Source: Baffinella frigidus
Lineage: Eukaryota > Cryptophyceae > Cryptomonadales > Baffinellaceae
NCBI GenBank assembly: GCA_026770585.1
Contig: MU646656.1
Span: forward strand, 46,603-61,955
DNA: 15,353 nucleotides
Reading direction: 5' to 3'
Shown here: piece after piece, positions 6,382 through 12,444 of the stretch
Numbering within the stretch: the first letter of the stretch is position 1
How the letters are laid out: each line of letters opens with the position of its first letter
Notes under the pieces: model-generated
What the model saw: only the letters and a program-made list of their open reading frames with translations
Databases searched by the model: none
Told to the model about the DNA's origin: nothing
Made by a program: the position numbers and the translations under genes

Positions 6382-6440
6382 TCAAAACAATCGTGACAAT
6401 TGGCCTGGCAACTATTAACTTGGTCAAAACAATCGTGCAG

Positions 6441-6536
6441 GGCGCACTTCGAAGCGTGGCGGCAGCACAGGGCCAGCAAGCGCCAGAGGCCCCAGCAGGC
6501 CACCTTCGCGACTCGCGTCTTCCTCCGCATCGCTGG
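6441..6536 (+). CDS. Complete repeat exon (A-H-F-E-A-W-R-Q-H-R ... F-L-R-I-A-G)
   Basis: This 96-nt unit, phase 2 at both ends, has acceptor AATCGTGCAG|G and donor GCT GG|GTACCG. It is the R-A-S-K-R subfamily: Q-H-R-A-S-K-R, Q-Q-A-T-F-A-T-R-V-F-L-R-I-A. Sisters are at 8091 and 10480. The CCTCCGCAT end string also appears in the 3'-half units near 540 and 750. Confidence 0.7.
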
Positions 6537-6668
6537 GTACCGCCCCTCTTAGGGTTACAACCCTCGTAGGGTTACGACCCGAGGGTAACGACTCTCGTAG
6601 GGTTACGACCCTGGTAGGATGACGACCCTCGTACGGTTGCGACCCCCGTTGGGTTGCGACTCTCGCAT
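6537..6668. repeat. GGGTTACGACCC tandem repeats at intron start
   Basis: Seven or more units of about 17 bp, core (G)TAGGGTTACGACCCTCG, begin within 15 bp of the donor. The unit is palindromic and combines TAGGGTT and AACCCTA telomere-like halves. The same kind of array follows the donors of 8091-8186 and 10480-10575. Confidence 0.75.
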
Positions 6669-6722
6669 GGCAAATGGTAACCATTTCACGAGCCGCGTCA
6701 CATCAGCCAACGATTCAATTTC

Positions 6723-6849
6723 GGAACATACCAGAATCTGTCCCGCTTCTTAAGCCTTCCAACGCTGAAGATAAGGGTGTGTATGCTGTTTTAGGCATAA
6801 ATGATGCTATCTTACGCCTTCTTTATCAGGACAGATTCTAGTATGTTCC
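6723..6849. mobile_element. 127-bp TIR element
   Basis: GGAACATACCAGAATCTGTCC (6723-6743) and its inverted copy at 6829-6849 differ at one of 21 positions. The interior has no ORF. A diverged relative lies at about 9235-9325 (TCGGAACATAACATAATCTG). Confidence 0.8.
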
Positions 6850-6882
6850 TCGATGCGATTGTGACCCCTCGTTTCCCGGCAG

Positions 6883-6981
6883 GGCGAATTTCGACGCATG
6901 GCGGCAACTTAAGGCGAACAAGAAGATGATGCTGAAGCGGAGCAAAGTCATTCTGGCGCTGCTCCTGGGCCGGAACGTGGG
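6883..6981 (+). CDS. Complete repeat exon (A-N-F-D-A-W-R-Q ... G-R-N-V-G)
   Basis: This 99-nt unit, phase 2 at both ends, has acceptor TTCCCGGCAG|G and donor GTG GG|GTCAGG. Peptide N-K-K-M-M-L-K-R-S-K, then V-I-L-A-L-L-L-G-R-N-V. The intron start CCCGAACTCCATTTCGTGCC is shared with 4007, 8709 and 11580. Confidence 0.7.
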
Positions 6982-7169
6982 GTCAGGCCCGAACTCCATT
7001 TCGTGCCTTTGTGTTCCATGCCACACGGTGGACTACGGACCTTTCATCAAAAGTCAACTTGCCTTGAGGTAGTTAACTTCAAGGATTTTCTGGTGCAAAT
7101 TTGGTCACGTTACCCCCCAGAATCTGGGGTCAATGACACCCTCGCATCCCACCGTGTGGAGCCTGTGTG

Positions 7170-7298
7170 CGTGAAAAATGCTATATATATAGCATTATAT
7201 ATAGCATTATATATATAGCATTATATAAATAGCATTACATCTATATAGCATCTATCTATCTATCTATCTATCTATATCTATCTATCTATCTATCTATC

Positions 7299-7323
<25 letters not shown>
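7170..7323. repeat. AT-rich microsatellite block
   Basis: Units of TATATATAGCATTA pass into (ATCT)n and then (TA)n. Intronic. Confidence 0.95.
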
Positions 7324-7329
<6 letters not shown>

Positions 7330-7398
7330 ATCCTTCGCCGTAACGCGGGGTGCGCCCCAGACTCTTCACTTACCACTCGGAACACTACGGGGAGCATT

Positions 7399-7508
7399 CT
7401 AAAGTTAATTATTGGATTTTTTCTAAGGAAACACGCCAAAAGTCAGCAATTTTGGTCATGTTATGTCCAAATATCCGGGCAAGACGTGCTTCGCAGCCTC
7501 CCGAGTGG
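7399..7508. repeat. Inverted copy of the 3609-3720 element
   Basis: TTAATTATTGGATT, CACGCCAAAAGTCAGCAATT and CCCGAGTGGC match the reverse complement of 3609-3720 in order. The 34-bp palindrome of that copy is decayed here to GTCCAAATATCCGGGC. Confidence 0.65.
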
Positions 7509-7700
7509 CAGCCATCGGGGGCTTCACGGATACGGTCCATCTAAGCGATTTGTACTAGAATCTTATCCATTTCTCTGAATTCTAACCGCCCCCCCCCCTG
7601 GATATCCGGGGGGGAAGGAACTCGGCCGCTGCTAAGTAGTTTTGCACCATCGCCCTCGTCTATTTCCTAGCTCTGCCCGAGTTTATCTCGGCTCCTCATT
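7506..7700. repeat. Partial member of the GCAGCCACCGGGG family
   Basis: GGCAGCCATCGGGGGCTTCA, then GTCCATCTAAGCGATT, matches the inverted right end of 5243-5676. It is followed by a C/G hairpin (7595-7615) and by GCTGCTAAGTAG ... CATCGCCCTCGT, matching 5665-5700. It is rearranged relative to the 434-bp element. Confidence 0.55.
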
Positions 7701-7856
7701 GACTGTAGTTATCGAGATTCTAGCTCTGCCGGGTTTGCGGACTATTCTTAACATGACATCCTGGGTGCGAGGTACTACACCGTTATCTTTAAAGCAAGCT
7801 TACCACCAGGAGAACCACGAATTCGTCAAAACAGTCGTTGTCGGGCACACAACCAA

Positions 7857-7888
7857 AATGGTCAAAACATCCTGGGACTCTCCGGCAG
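7857..7888 (+). promoter_or_regulatory. Conserved intron 3' end, long form
   Basis: ATGGTCAAAACATCCTGGGA followed by CTCTCCGGCAG precedes the exon. It is the longer version of the acceptor block, as before 5863, 9860, 10480 and 11105. It has no classical long pyrimidine tract. Confidence 0.55.
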
Positions 7889-7993
7889 GGCGCACTTCGA
7901 AGCGTGGCGGCAGCGCACCGCCAGCAAGCGCCGGAGGCTCCAAAAGAAGGAGACCTTGTTTTTTATCGCACCACAACCGAGACGCGACACCTG
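7889..7993 (+). CDS. Repeat exon with shifted donor (A-H-F-E-A-W-R-Q-R-T)
   Basis: The acceptor TCTCCGGCAG|G and the first 17 codons (A-H-F-E-A-W-R-Q-R-T-A-S-K-R-R-R) match the 6441 subfamily. The usual T-F-A-T-R-V-F-L-R-I-A end is absent. The first phase-2 GT is ACC TG|GTTGCA at 7993, giving a 105-nt unit. It may be functional with an altered tail, or a broken unit skipped in splicing. The next exon starts only 97 nt on. Confidence 0.4.
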
Positions 7994-8039
7994 GTTGCAC
8001 GGCAATCTTGTTTTTCTTCCGCCGTCGTTGAATCATGCC

Positions 8040-8090
8040 ATCTCTCTCTCGTGTTTGACTGATTACACCCCCCCCCCCCTTCTCCGGCAG
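8040..8090 (+). promoter_or_regulatory. Strong acceptor region with pyrimidine tract
   Basis: TCTCTCTCTCG, a branch-like GACTGATTAC, an 11-C run and TTCTCCGGCAG lead to the exon at 8091. It is the most classical 3' splice site in the window. Confidence 0.6.
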
Positions 8091-8186
8091 GGCGCACTTC
8101 GAAGCGTGGCGGGAGCACAGGGCGAGCAAGCGCCCGAGGCCCCAACAGGCGACCTTCGCGACTCGCGTCTTCCTCCGCATCGCCAG
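8091..8186 (+). CDS. Complete repeat exon (A-H-F-E-A-W-R-E-H-R ... F-L-R-I-A-R)
   Basis: This 96-nt unit is phase 2 at both ends with donor GCC AG|GTATAG. It reads R-A-S-K-R-P-R-P-Q-Q-A-T-F, ending in T-R-V-F-L-R-I-A. It is nearly identical to 6441-6536 and is followed by the same GGGTTACGACCC repeats, so the exon and intron start were duplicated together. Confidence 0.72.
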
Positions 8187-8262
8187 GTATAGTACATTCG
8201 ACCCCCGTAGGGTATGAGTACATTGGACCCCCGTAGGGTTACGACCCTCGTAGGGGTCGTAA
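8187..8262. repeat. GGGTTACGACCC-type repeats at intron start
   Basis: ACCCCCGTAGGGTATGAGTA and GGGTTACGACCCTCGTAGGG units lie directly after the donor. It is a shorter version of 6537-6668. Confidence 0.65.
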
Positions 8263-8326
8263 CCATGTGTCACGTGCCACGACACTCCTTGATGCGTGGA
8301 GTACAGCATAACCACTTTCATAGCGA

Positions 8327-8487
8327 CGCAACCTATAATCAGTTTTGTAAAGTAACTCGTTCCTGGTACAAATTATAAAACAAGACCTCGTTTCAAAAGG
8401 AATTGGAGCCTTTTTTAGTTTTGAATGGACTTTGTTTTATAATTTGTACCAGAACGAGTTGCTTTACAAAACTAATTATAGGTTGCG
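8327..8487. mobile_element. 161-bp palindromic TIR element
   Basis: Left arm 8327-8383 and right arm 8432-8487 are inverted copies of about 57 bp with two mismatches and one indel (CGCAACCTATAATC ... GATTATAGGTTGCG type ends). The central 48 bp are unpaired. There is no ORF. The arms include CTGGTACAAATTATAAAAC. The transcript would fold into a long hairpin. Confidence 0.85.
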
Positions 8488-8609
8488 GCACTATTAACTT
8501 GAATGAACACATCCAAGGGGACGGGAAACCCAACGTTAGTTATTTTCACACCGCTGGTTGTAGGTCACGTGACATCAGCCAACGCGTGTGACCCCTCGTT
8601 TTCCGGCAG

Positions 8610-8708
8610 GGCGAATTTCGACGCGTGGCGGCAACTTAAGGCGAACAAGAAGATGATGCTGAAGCGGAGCAAAGTCGTTCTGGCGCTGCTCCTGGGTCGG
8701 AACGTGGG
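8610..8708 (+). CDS. Complete repeat exon (A-N-F-D-A-W-R-Q ... G-R-N-V-G)
   Basis: This 99-nt unit, phase 2 at both ends, has acceptor TTTTCCGGCAG|G and donor GTG GG|GTCAGG. Almost identical to 6883-6981, with V for I in K-V-V-L-A-L-L-L. The upstream TGTGACCCCTCGTTTTCCGG is shared with 6860-6880, showing joint duplication of intron end and exon. Confidence 0.72.
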
Positions 8709-8826
8709 GTCAGGCCCGCACTCCATTTCGTGCCTTTGTTTTACATGAGCCTGCGTGCGTGAAAAACGCTGAGACAAACTCGTCGACGCATCAAGTATTT
8801 TTAGATGGTTGTCCGGGACTGTCCAC

Positions 8827-9010
8827 GCCGGGTCACAAGTGAGAATTTCAAACGCAACGTTTCGCGCTAAAAGTGTTTCTTGGTACAAAACAAACATTAT
8901 ACCGTCGGGCAACGGCTCCAATTCCCAACACGTTTGGCGTGTTTCCCTCGTGAGCATCCACTTTACTCGTAGATGGTGCAGTAAAATGAAATTCCGACTT
9001 GTGACCTGGC
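8827..9010. mobile_element. 184-bp TIR element
   Basis: GCCGGGTCACAAGTGAGAAT plus TTC (8827-8849) is mirrored by GAAATTCCGACTTGTGACCTGGC at 8988-9010 with a few mismatches. There is no interior ORF of note. The right end abuts the damaged unit at 9023, whose AG acceptor is missing, so the insertion may have removed it. Confidence 0.7.
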
Positions 9011-9022
9011 GTGGCCGGCTGG

Positions 9023-9130
9023 CCGCACTTTGACGGGTGGCAGCAACTTAAGCGTGGCGGTAACTTAAGGCGGCAGCTGAAGGCAGACAGGCGGGCGCTC
9101 TTGCAGGCTGACCACCTGGACAACAAGAAT
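9023..9130 (+). pseudogene. Repeat unit without acceptor, internal duplication
   Basis: It reads P-H-F-D-G-W-Q-Q-L-K-R-G-G-N-L-R-R-Q-L-K-A-D-R-R then A-L-L-Q-A-D-H-L-D-N-K-N. The position of the acceptor is CTGGCC, not CAG. A duplication of CAACTTAAG-CGTGGCGG/TAACTTAAGGCGGCAG lengthens the middle. The frame stays open into the next unit. Confidence 0.45.
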
Positions 9131-9189
9131 CAGTCACACACACAAGAAAAAAAATTAACTAGTCAAACACGCGTGCGACTGTGCCGCAG

Positions 9190-9226
9190 GGTGCACTTCG
9201 ACGGGTGGCGGTAGCTGCGGGCAGTC
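9190..9226 (+). pseudogene. Truncated repeat unit with in-frame TAG
   Basis: After TGCCGCAG it reads V-H-F-D-G-W-R then TAG, where related units have CAG (Q). Similarity ends around 9226. Confidence 0.5.
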
Positions 9227-9234
9227 AGTTTATC

Positions 9235-9325
9235 TCGGAACATAACATAATCTGTGGTTGACATCAAGTTTTAAGGCCGATTTATGCTATTTTAAGCATT
9301 GATTTTCCGCCTAACCACACAGCGG
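9235..9325. repeat. Diverged relative of the 6723 element
   Basis: TCGGAACATAACATAATCTG and TATGCTATTTTAAGCAT match the left arm and interior of 6723-6849. The right end is different (CCTAACCACACAG). Confidence 0.45.
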
Positions 9326-9477
9326 ACTTCGAAGGAATTTTGAATAACCCCTAAGCGATAAGACCTAGGACCCTACGGTAGGCAAACCGCAGGGGCGTAG
9401 GGGGGTTCCTACGGACAAGGTAACGGAAACTCGGCCCGATTTGGGCCGAAAATCCCTTCGTAGCCCGCTCTGTGGAA

Positions 9478-9704
9478 TAGCACATCAATATGATAAAATA
9501 GAGCGATTCCGGTAAATGTTGGCCGCTTTTCGGGTTGTTGGTTTGATGGTTTGCTGAGATCATTTGAATCAAAAAAAGGTTTCACGCCCTTTCAAAACGC
9601 ACCGTTTCGAGAATTATGGTACAAATGAAATCAGCAAACCGTCAAACCAGCAACCCGAAAAGCGGCCAACATTTACCGGAATCGCTCTAGCACATCAATA
9701 TGAT
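9478..9704. mobile_element. TIR element flanked by 17-bp direct repeats
   Basis: Arms 9501-9566 and 9622-9687 are inverted copies over about 65 bp (GAGCGATTCCGGTAAATG ... CATTTACCGGAATCGCTC). TAGCACATCAATATGAT occurs at 9478-9494 and 9688-9704. On the right it abuts the arm; on the left AAAATA intervenes. There is no ORF. Confidence 0.75.
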
Positions 9705-9720
9705 GTTCACGCTTATCCAG

Positions 9721-9802
9721 GGCGCACTTTGACGCGTGGCGGCAGCTGAGGCCCAAGAAGCGGGCGCTCTTGCAGGCAGACTATCTGGAGTACTCGAATT
9801 AG
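9721..9802 (+). pseudogene. Repeat unit ending in TAG, K-K-R-A-L-L-Q subfamily
   Basis: After TTATCCAG it reads A-H-F-D-A-W-R-Q-L-R-P-K-K-R-A-L-L-Q-A-D-Y-L-E-Y-S-N then TAG. No phase-2 donor precedes the stop. The only complete member of this subfamily is at 10114. It could be a terminal exon, but the same TAG region recurs as intron sequence elsewhere (e.g. GAATTAGTCAC near 5830), favouring a truncated unit. Confidence 0.45.
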
Positions 9803-9859
9803 TCAAACACCCAATAAAAAAATCAAACTGGTCAAAACAATGGCGGGACTCTCCCGCAG

Positions 9860-9917
9860 AGCGCATTCCGACGCGTGGCGGCAGCACAGGGCCAAAAAGT
9901 CCGTGCTCCTAACATAG
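9860..9917 (+). pseudogene. Truncated repeat unit with in-frame TAG
   Basis: After CTCCCGCAG it reads A-H-S-D-A-W-R-Q-H-R-A-K-K-S-V-L-L-T then TAG. The key Phe is Ser here. The sequence after the stop resembles that after the unit at 3760, so the two share an origin. Confidence 0.5.
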
Positions 9918-9966
9918 CACTCAACCACCTAGTGAAACAATTAACCTGGTCAAAACAATCGTGCAG

Positions 9967-10026
9967 GGCGCATTTCGACGGGTGGCAGCAGCTGAGGGCC
10001 AAGAAGCGGGCGCCCCTTGGAGGCTG
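9967..10026 (+). pseudogene. Frameshifted repeat unit
   Basis: After AATCGTGCAG it reads A-H-F-D-G-W-Q-Q-L-R-A-K-K-R-A. Against 9721 and 10114, GCGCCCCTTGG has one extra base relative to GCGCTCTTGC, and TGA follows. Confidence 0.5.
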
Positions 10027-10113
10027 ACCACCAGGAGAACACACGAATCAGTCAACCAACTAGGAAAAAAAAAGAAACTACGCAAACAATCGTGACGTGA
10101 GACTGTCCCACAG

Positions 10114-10212
10114 GACGCATTTCGACGCATGGCGGCAGCTGCGGGCCAAGAAGCGGGCGCTCTTGCAGAGGTGCCACGTCCTCCGGGCGCTGGGCCCTCG
10201 CCGAACCGTGGG
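10114..10212 (+). CDS. Complete repeat exon (T-H-F-D-A-W-R-Q-L-R ... R-R-T-V-G)
   Basis: This 99-nt unit, phase 2 at both ends, has acceptor TGTCCCACAG|G and donor GTG GG|GTGACT. It reads A-K-K-R-A-L-L-Q-R-C-H-V-L-R-A-L-G-P-R-R, ending T-V-G. It is the only intact member of the K-K-R-A-L-L-Q group whose truncated copies occupy 9023-10026. Confidence 0.68.
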
Positions 10213-10225
10213 GTGACTCAGCCCA

Positions 10226-10342
10226 CTCTCCACACCCTACACCCTTCACCCTTCACCCTACACTCTACACCCTTCACCCTACACCCCACACCCCACACCG
10301 CACACACCACACCCCACACCCCACACCCTACACCCTGCACCC
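10226..10342 (+). repeat. CACCCTA / CACACCC repeat array
   Basis: CACCCTACACCCTTCACCC variants, then CACACCCCACACC, start just after the donor at 10213. C-rich on +, like the telomeric repeats. Confidence 0.85.
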
Positions 10343-10479
10343 AGTGGGCTGCGATCCCCCGACTCTGTGGTTTTGTGTTACATACGTTTCTTCAGCCGTC
10401 GCCGGTTGAACAAAGCCAAACTAGAAAAAACTAGTCAAACCATCAAACCAGTCAAACCAATTGTGGGACTCTCCGGCAG

Positions 10480-10575
10480 GGCGTATTTCGACGCGTGGCG
10501 GCAGCGCAGGGAGAGCAAGCGCCGCAGGCCCCAGGAGGCGACTTTCGCGAACCGTATCTTCCTCCGCATGGCTGG
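10480..10575 (+). CDS. Complete repeat exon (A-Y-F-D-A-W-R-Q-R-R ... F-L-R-M-A-G)
   Basis: This 96-nt unit, phase 2 at both ends, has acceptor CTCTCCGGCAG|G and donor GCT GG|GTACTG. It reads E-S-K-R-R-R-P-Q-E-A-T-F then A-N-R-I-F-L-R-M-A. Same subfamily as 6441 and 8091, and likewise followed by palindromic GGGTTACGACCC repeats. Confidence 0.72.
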
Positions 10576-10650
10576 GTACTGACCCCCGTCGGGTTACGAC
10601 CCTACCGTTAGGGTTGCGACCCCAACGGTTAGGGTTACGACCCTCGCATG
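10576..10650. repeat. GGGTTACGACCC-type repeats at intron start
   Basis: GGGTTACGACCCTACCGTTA, GGGTTGCGACCCC and GGGTTACGACCCTCGCATG follow the donor. It is the third instance of this array in the same position relative to the exon. Confidence 0.7.
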
Positions 10651-10724
10651 CGCAGGGCGGCCCGAGAAACCCCAGGGCAAGGCATGCCCTCACCTGAACC
10701 GGGCCGCCGCACCCTCCACGGCAG

Positions 10725-10748
10725 CGCGCACTTGCTCACTCCTATCTC
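10725..10748 (+). pseudogene. Exon-start fragment
   Basis: ACGGCAG|CGCGCACTTGCTCAC resembles the start of the unit at 10859 (ACAG|CGCGCACTTGAGCGC) and then diverges into pyrimidine-rich DNA. Confidence 0.3.
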
Positions 10749-10858
10749 CTAGTTCCTCTCCCCTCTCTAGCAGGGCTGTTGCGGGTGTGGGGTTCTAGCA
10801 GGACTGTGGGGACTGTGGTTGCACGCAGCTTCTGACCCGGCGCACCCACCCACGACAG

Positions 10859-10957
10859 CGCGCACTTGAGCGCATGGCGCCACGTGTCGCTCTCTCCTGT
10901 CCTGCTCGCGCGCGTCCTCAGGGAATGGATTCAGGCCTTACGAACCTTCCTACCATC
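10859..10957 (+). pseudogene. Divergent repeat unit, no clear donor
   Basis: After CACGACAG it reads A-H-L-S-A-W-R-H-V-S-L-S-P-V-L-L-A-R-V-L-R-E-W in phase. The unit is open for 33 codons, but no GT lies at the expected place. CCTCAGGGAATGGATT is duplicated at 10917 and 10957, so the 3' end appears to be rearranged. Phe is replaced by Leu. Confidence 0.4.
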
Positions 10958-11104
10958 CTCAGGGAATGGATTTGGTCCTAAATGGCGAACACGTATTGTA
11001 GTGGTACAAAACGTGTCAACGTTTTCGAGCATTAGTCAAACTGTGGTGGGACTCACCGTGTGTCAAACCCCATTGGTCAAAACAGTCGCGGGACTCTCCG
11101 GCAG

Positions 11105-11163
11105 GGTGCACTTTGACGCCTGGCGGCAGCACAGCCACTCGAGGATAGAAATGTGTGTATTTT
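11105..11163 (+). pseudogene. Truncated repeat unit (V-H-F-D-A-W-R-Q-H-S)
   Basis: The acceptor TCTCCGGCAG|G is preceded by the conserved block. It reads V-H-F-D-A-W-R-Q-H-S-H-S-R-I-E-M then C-V-F and TAA. A phase-2 GT exists at AT|GTGTGT (11150), which would give a half-length exon. Most likely a 5' half. Confidence 0.4.
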
Positions 11164-11265
11164 AACAGTTTTAACTTTACAAGCCCTTTACTACAAGTGA
11201 AGAGATGTGTAGTAATTTTCACATAGATAGTCAGGTTATTTACCCCAGCTCGTGGGTATCCGCGA

Positions 11266-11347
11266 ACTACGTGACCAAACCCGCCCGTGACGGGTACACA
11301 TTTTAACAACCCCACATTTAACATGCTCCCCTTTCCAGCCTCGAGTG
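11266..11347. repeat. Inverted fragment of the 4470-4570 repeat
   Basis: CTACGTGACCAAACC, GGGTACA, AACCCCAC and CCTTTCCAGCCTCGAG match the reverse complement of 4470-4565 in order. Confidence 0.6.
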
Positions 11348-11480
11348 GAGGGCGAGAATACTCGTGCCCGGGATTATCAATCGCAGTCTTTCTCCTATCC
11401 ATCCTCTATCCACCCTCTAAAACAACTCCACCCTCTAAATCAACTGGTCAAACACTCAAACTGGTCAAAAAATCGTGCAG

Positions 11481-11579
11481 GGACAACTTCAAAGCGTGGC
11501 GGCAACTTAAGACAAGCAAGAAAATGCTGCTGCAGAGGAGCAAAGTCGTTATGTCGCTTCTCCTGGGCCGTACCTCTGG
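11481..11579 (+). CDS. Complete repeat exon (D-N-F-K-A-W-R-Q ... G-R-T-S-G)
   Basis: This 99-nt unit, phase 2 at both ends, has acceptor AATCGTGCAG|G and donor TCT GG|GTCAGG. It reads T-S-K-K-M-L-L-Q-R-S-K then V-V-M-S-L-L-L-G-R-T-S. Divergent in sequence from 6883 and 8610 but with length, phase, donor and intron start conserved. Confidence 0.7.
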
Positions 11580-11987
11580 GTCAGGCCCGGACTCCATTTC
11601 GTGCTTTTGTTTTACGTACGCCTGGGTAGGGACAAATGGTGGTCCTTCGCCGTAACGCGGGGTGGTCCCCACAGCTACGCTCTTTCATGTACATTTGCGC
11701 GCACACGTCAAGATTTTACACAAAGGTCACCGTCCGTCTCGAGTGGTCTAACGCCGTTCCGCTACGTGCACGAGCCTCCCTACTCTAATCTCGGAAGATA
11801 AGTGGATCAGTTCCTTTTCAATAGGAGGTTGAACAGGAGAAATTAGTTAGGGCGTAGTAAATTATTGAGGCCTCCCAATTAAATGAAAACACTAATCAGG
11901 CAACAGATTCAGTTATCTTTCGAGATGAACTTGATTCCCCCAACCCGAAACTCTGCACCCAAAGCCCTACACCCCAACCCGCCGCAG
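11580..11987. other. Intron-like stretch without units
   Basis: It begins with the CAGGCCCGGACTCCATTTCG block shared by introns at 4007, 6982 and 8709. GTAACGCGGGGTGGTCCCCAC near 11651 is a fragment also seen near 5318, 6055 and 7339. Otherwise nothing recognisable. Confidence 0.45.
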
Positions 11988-12035
11988 AGCGCACTTCCAG
12001 GTATGGCACCTCACCCTCTCCATCTCCCTCCGGCA
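11988..12035 (+). pseudogene. 5'-half repeat unit (A-H-F-Q-V-W-H-L-T)
   Basis: After CCGCAG it reads A-H-F-Q-V-W-H-L-T-L-S-I-S-L-R-Q, matching the front of 12840-12951. The frame then enters an (AGGGAG)n tract coding repeated R-E and a G run. There is no donor. Confidence 0.5.
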
Positions 12036-12089
12036 GAGGGAGAGGGAGAGGAAGAGGGAGAGGGAGAGGGAGAGGGAGGGGGGGGGGGG
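12036..12089. repeat. (AGGGAG)n microsatellite and G run
   Basis: AGGGAG/AGAGGG units end in a 13-G run. It probably expanded from the R-Q-R-Q-R codons of the repeat unit it interrupts. Confidence 0.95.
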
Positions 12090-12339
12090 TAGCAGAGCTC
12101 TGCTGCATTCTCCTATGGCCTGATGCATTCTCATATGGGCTCTGTTACCCTCACCTCGAGAGACACACCACCGCACCCAACGCCCCCTCCCCATCATCCG
12201 GAAACCTTGCACAGAACCGCCTCGGGACAGACAGGCCCGCCCCCCTAAACCCGACACCGCCAAGGGACAGAGCGAGAACGCCCCCCCTCCTGCACCCGAA
12301 ACCCGAAACCTGGAACACTGAACCCCAACCCCGCCGCAG

Positions 12340-12372
12340 GATGCACTTCGAAGCGTGCCATTTTTAAAATAG
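12340..12372 (+). pseudogene. 5'-end fragment (M-H-F-E-A)
   Basis: GCCGCAG|GATGCACTTCGAAGCG matches the start of the unit at 12445. It breaks after GCG TGC into AT-rich DNA and a TAA stop. Confidence 0.45.
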
Positions 12373-12444
12373 TATACAAATATATTGCCAAACGCCCCCC
12401 CCCCGCACCCGACACCCGACGAACTGAATCTCAAACCGTCGCAG

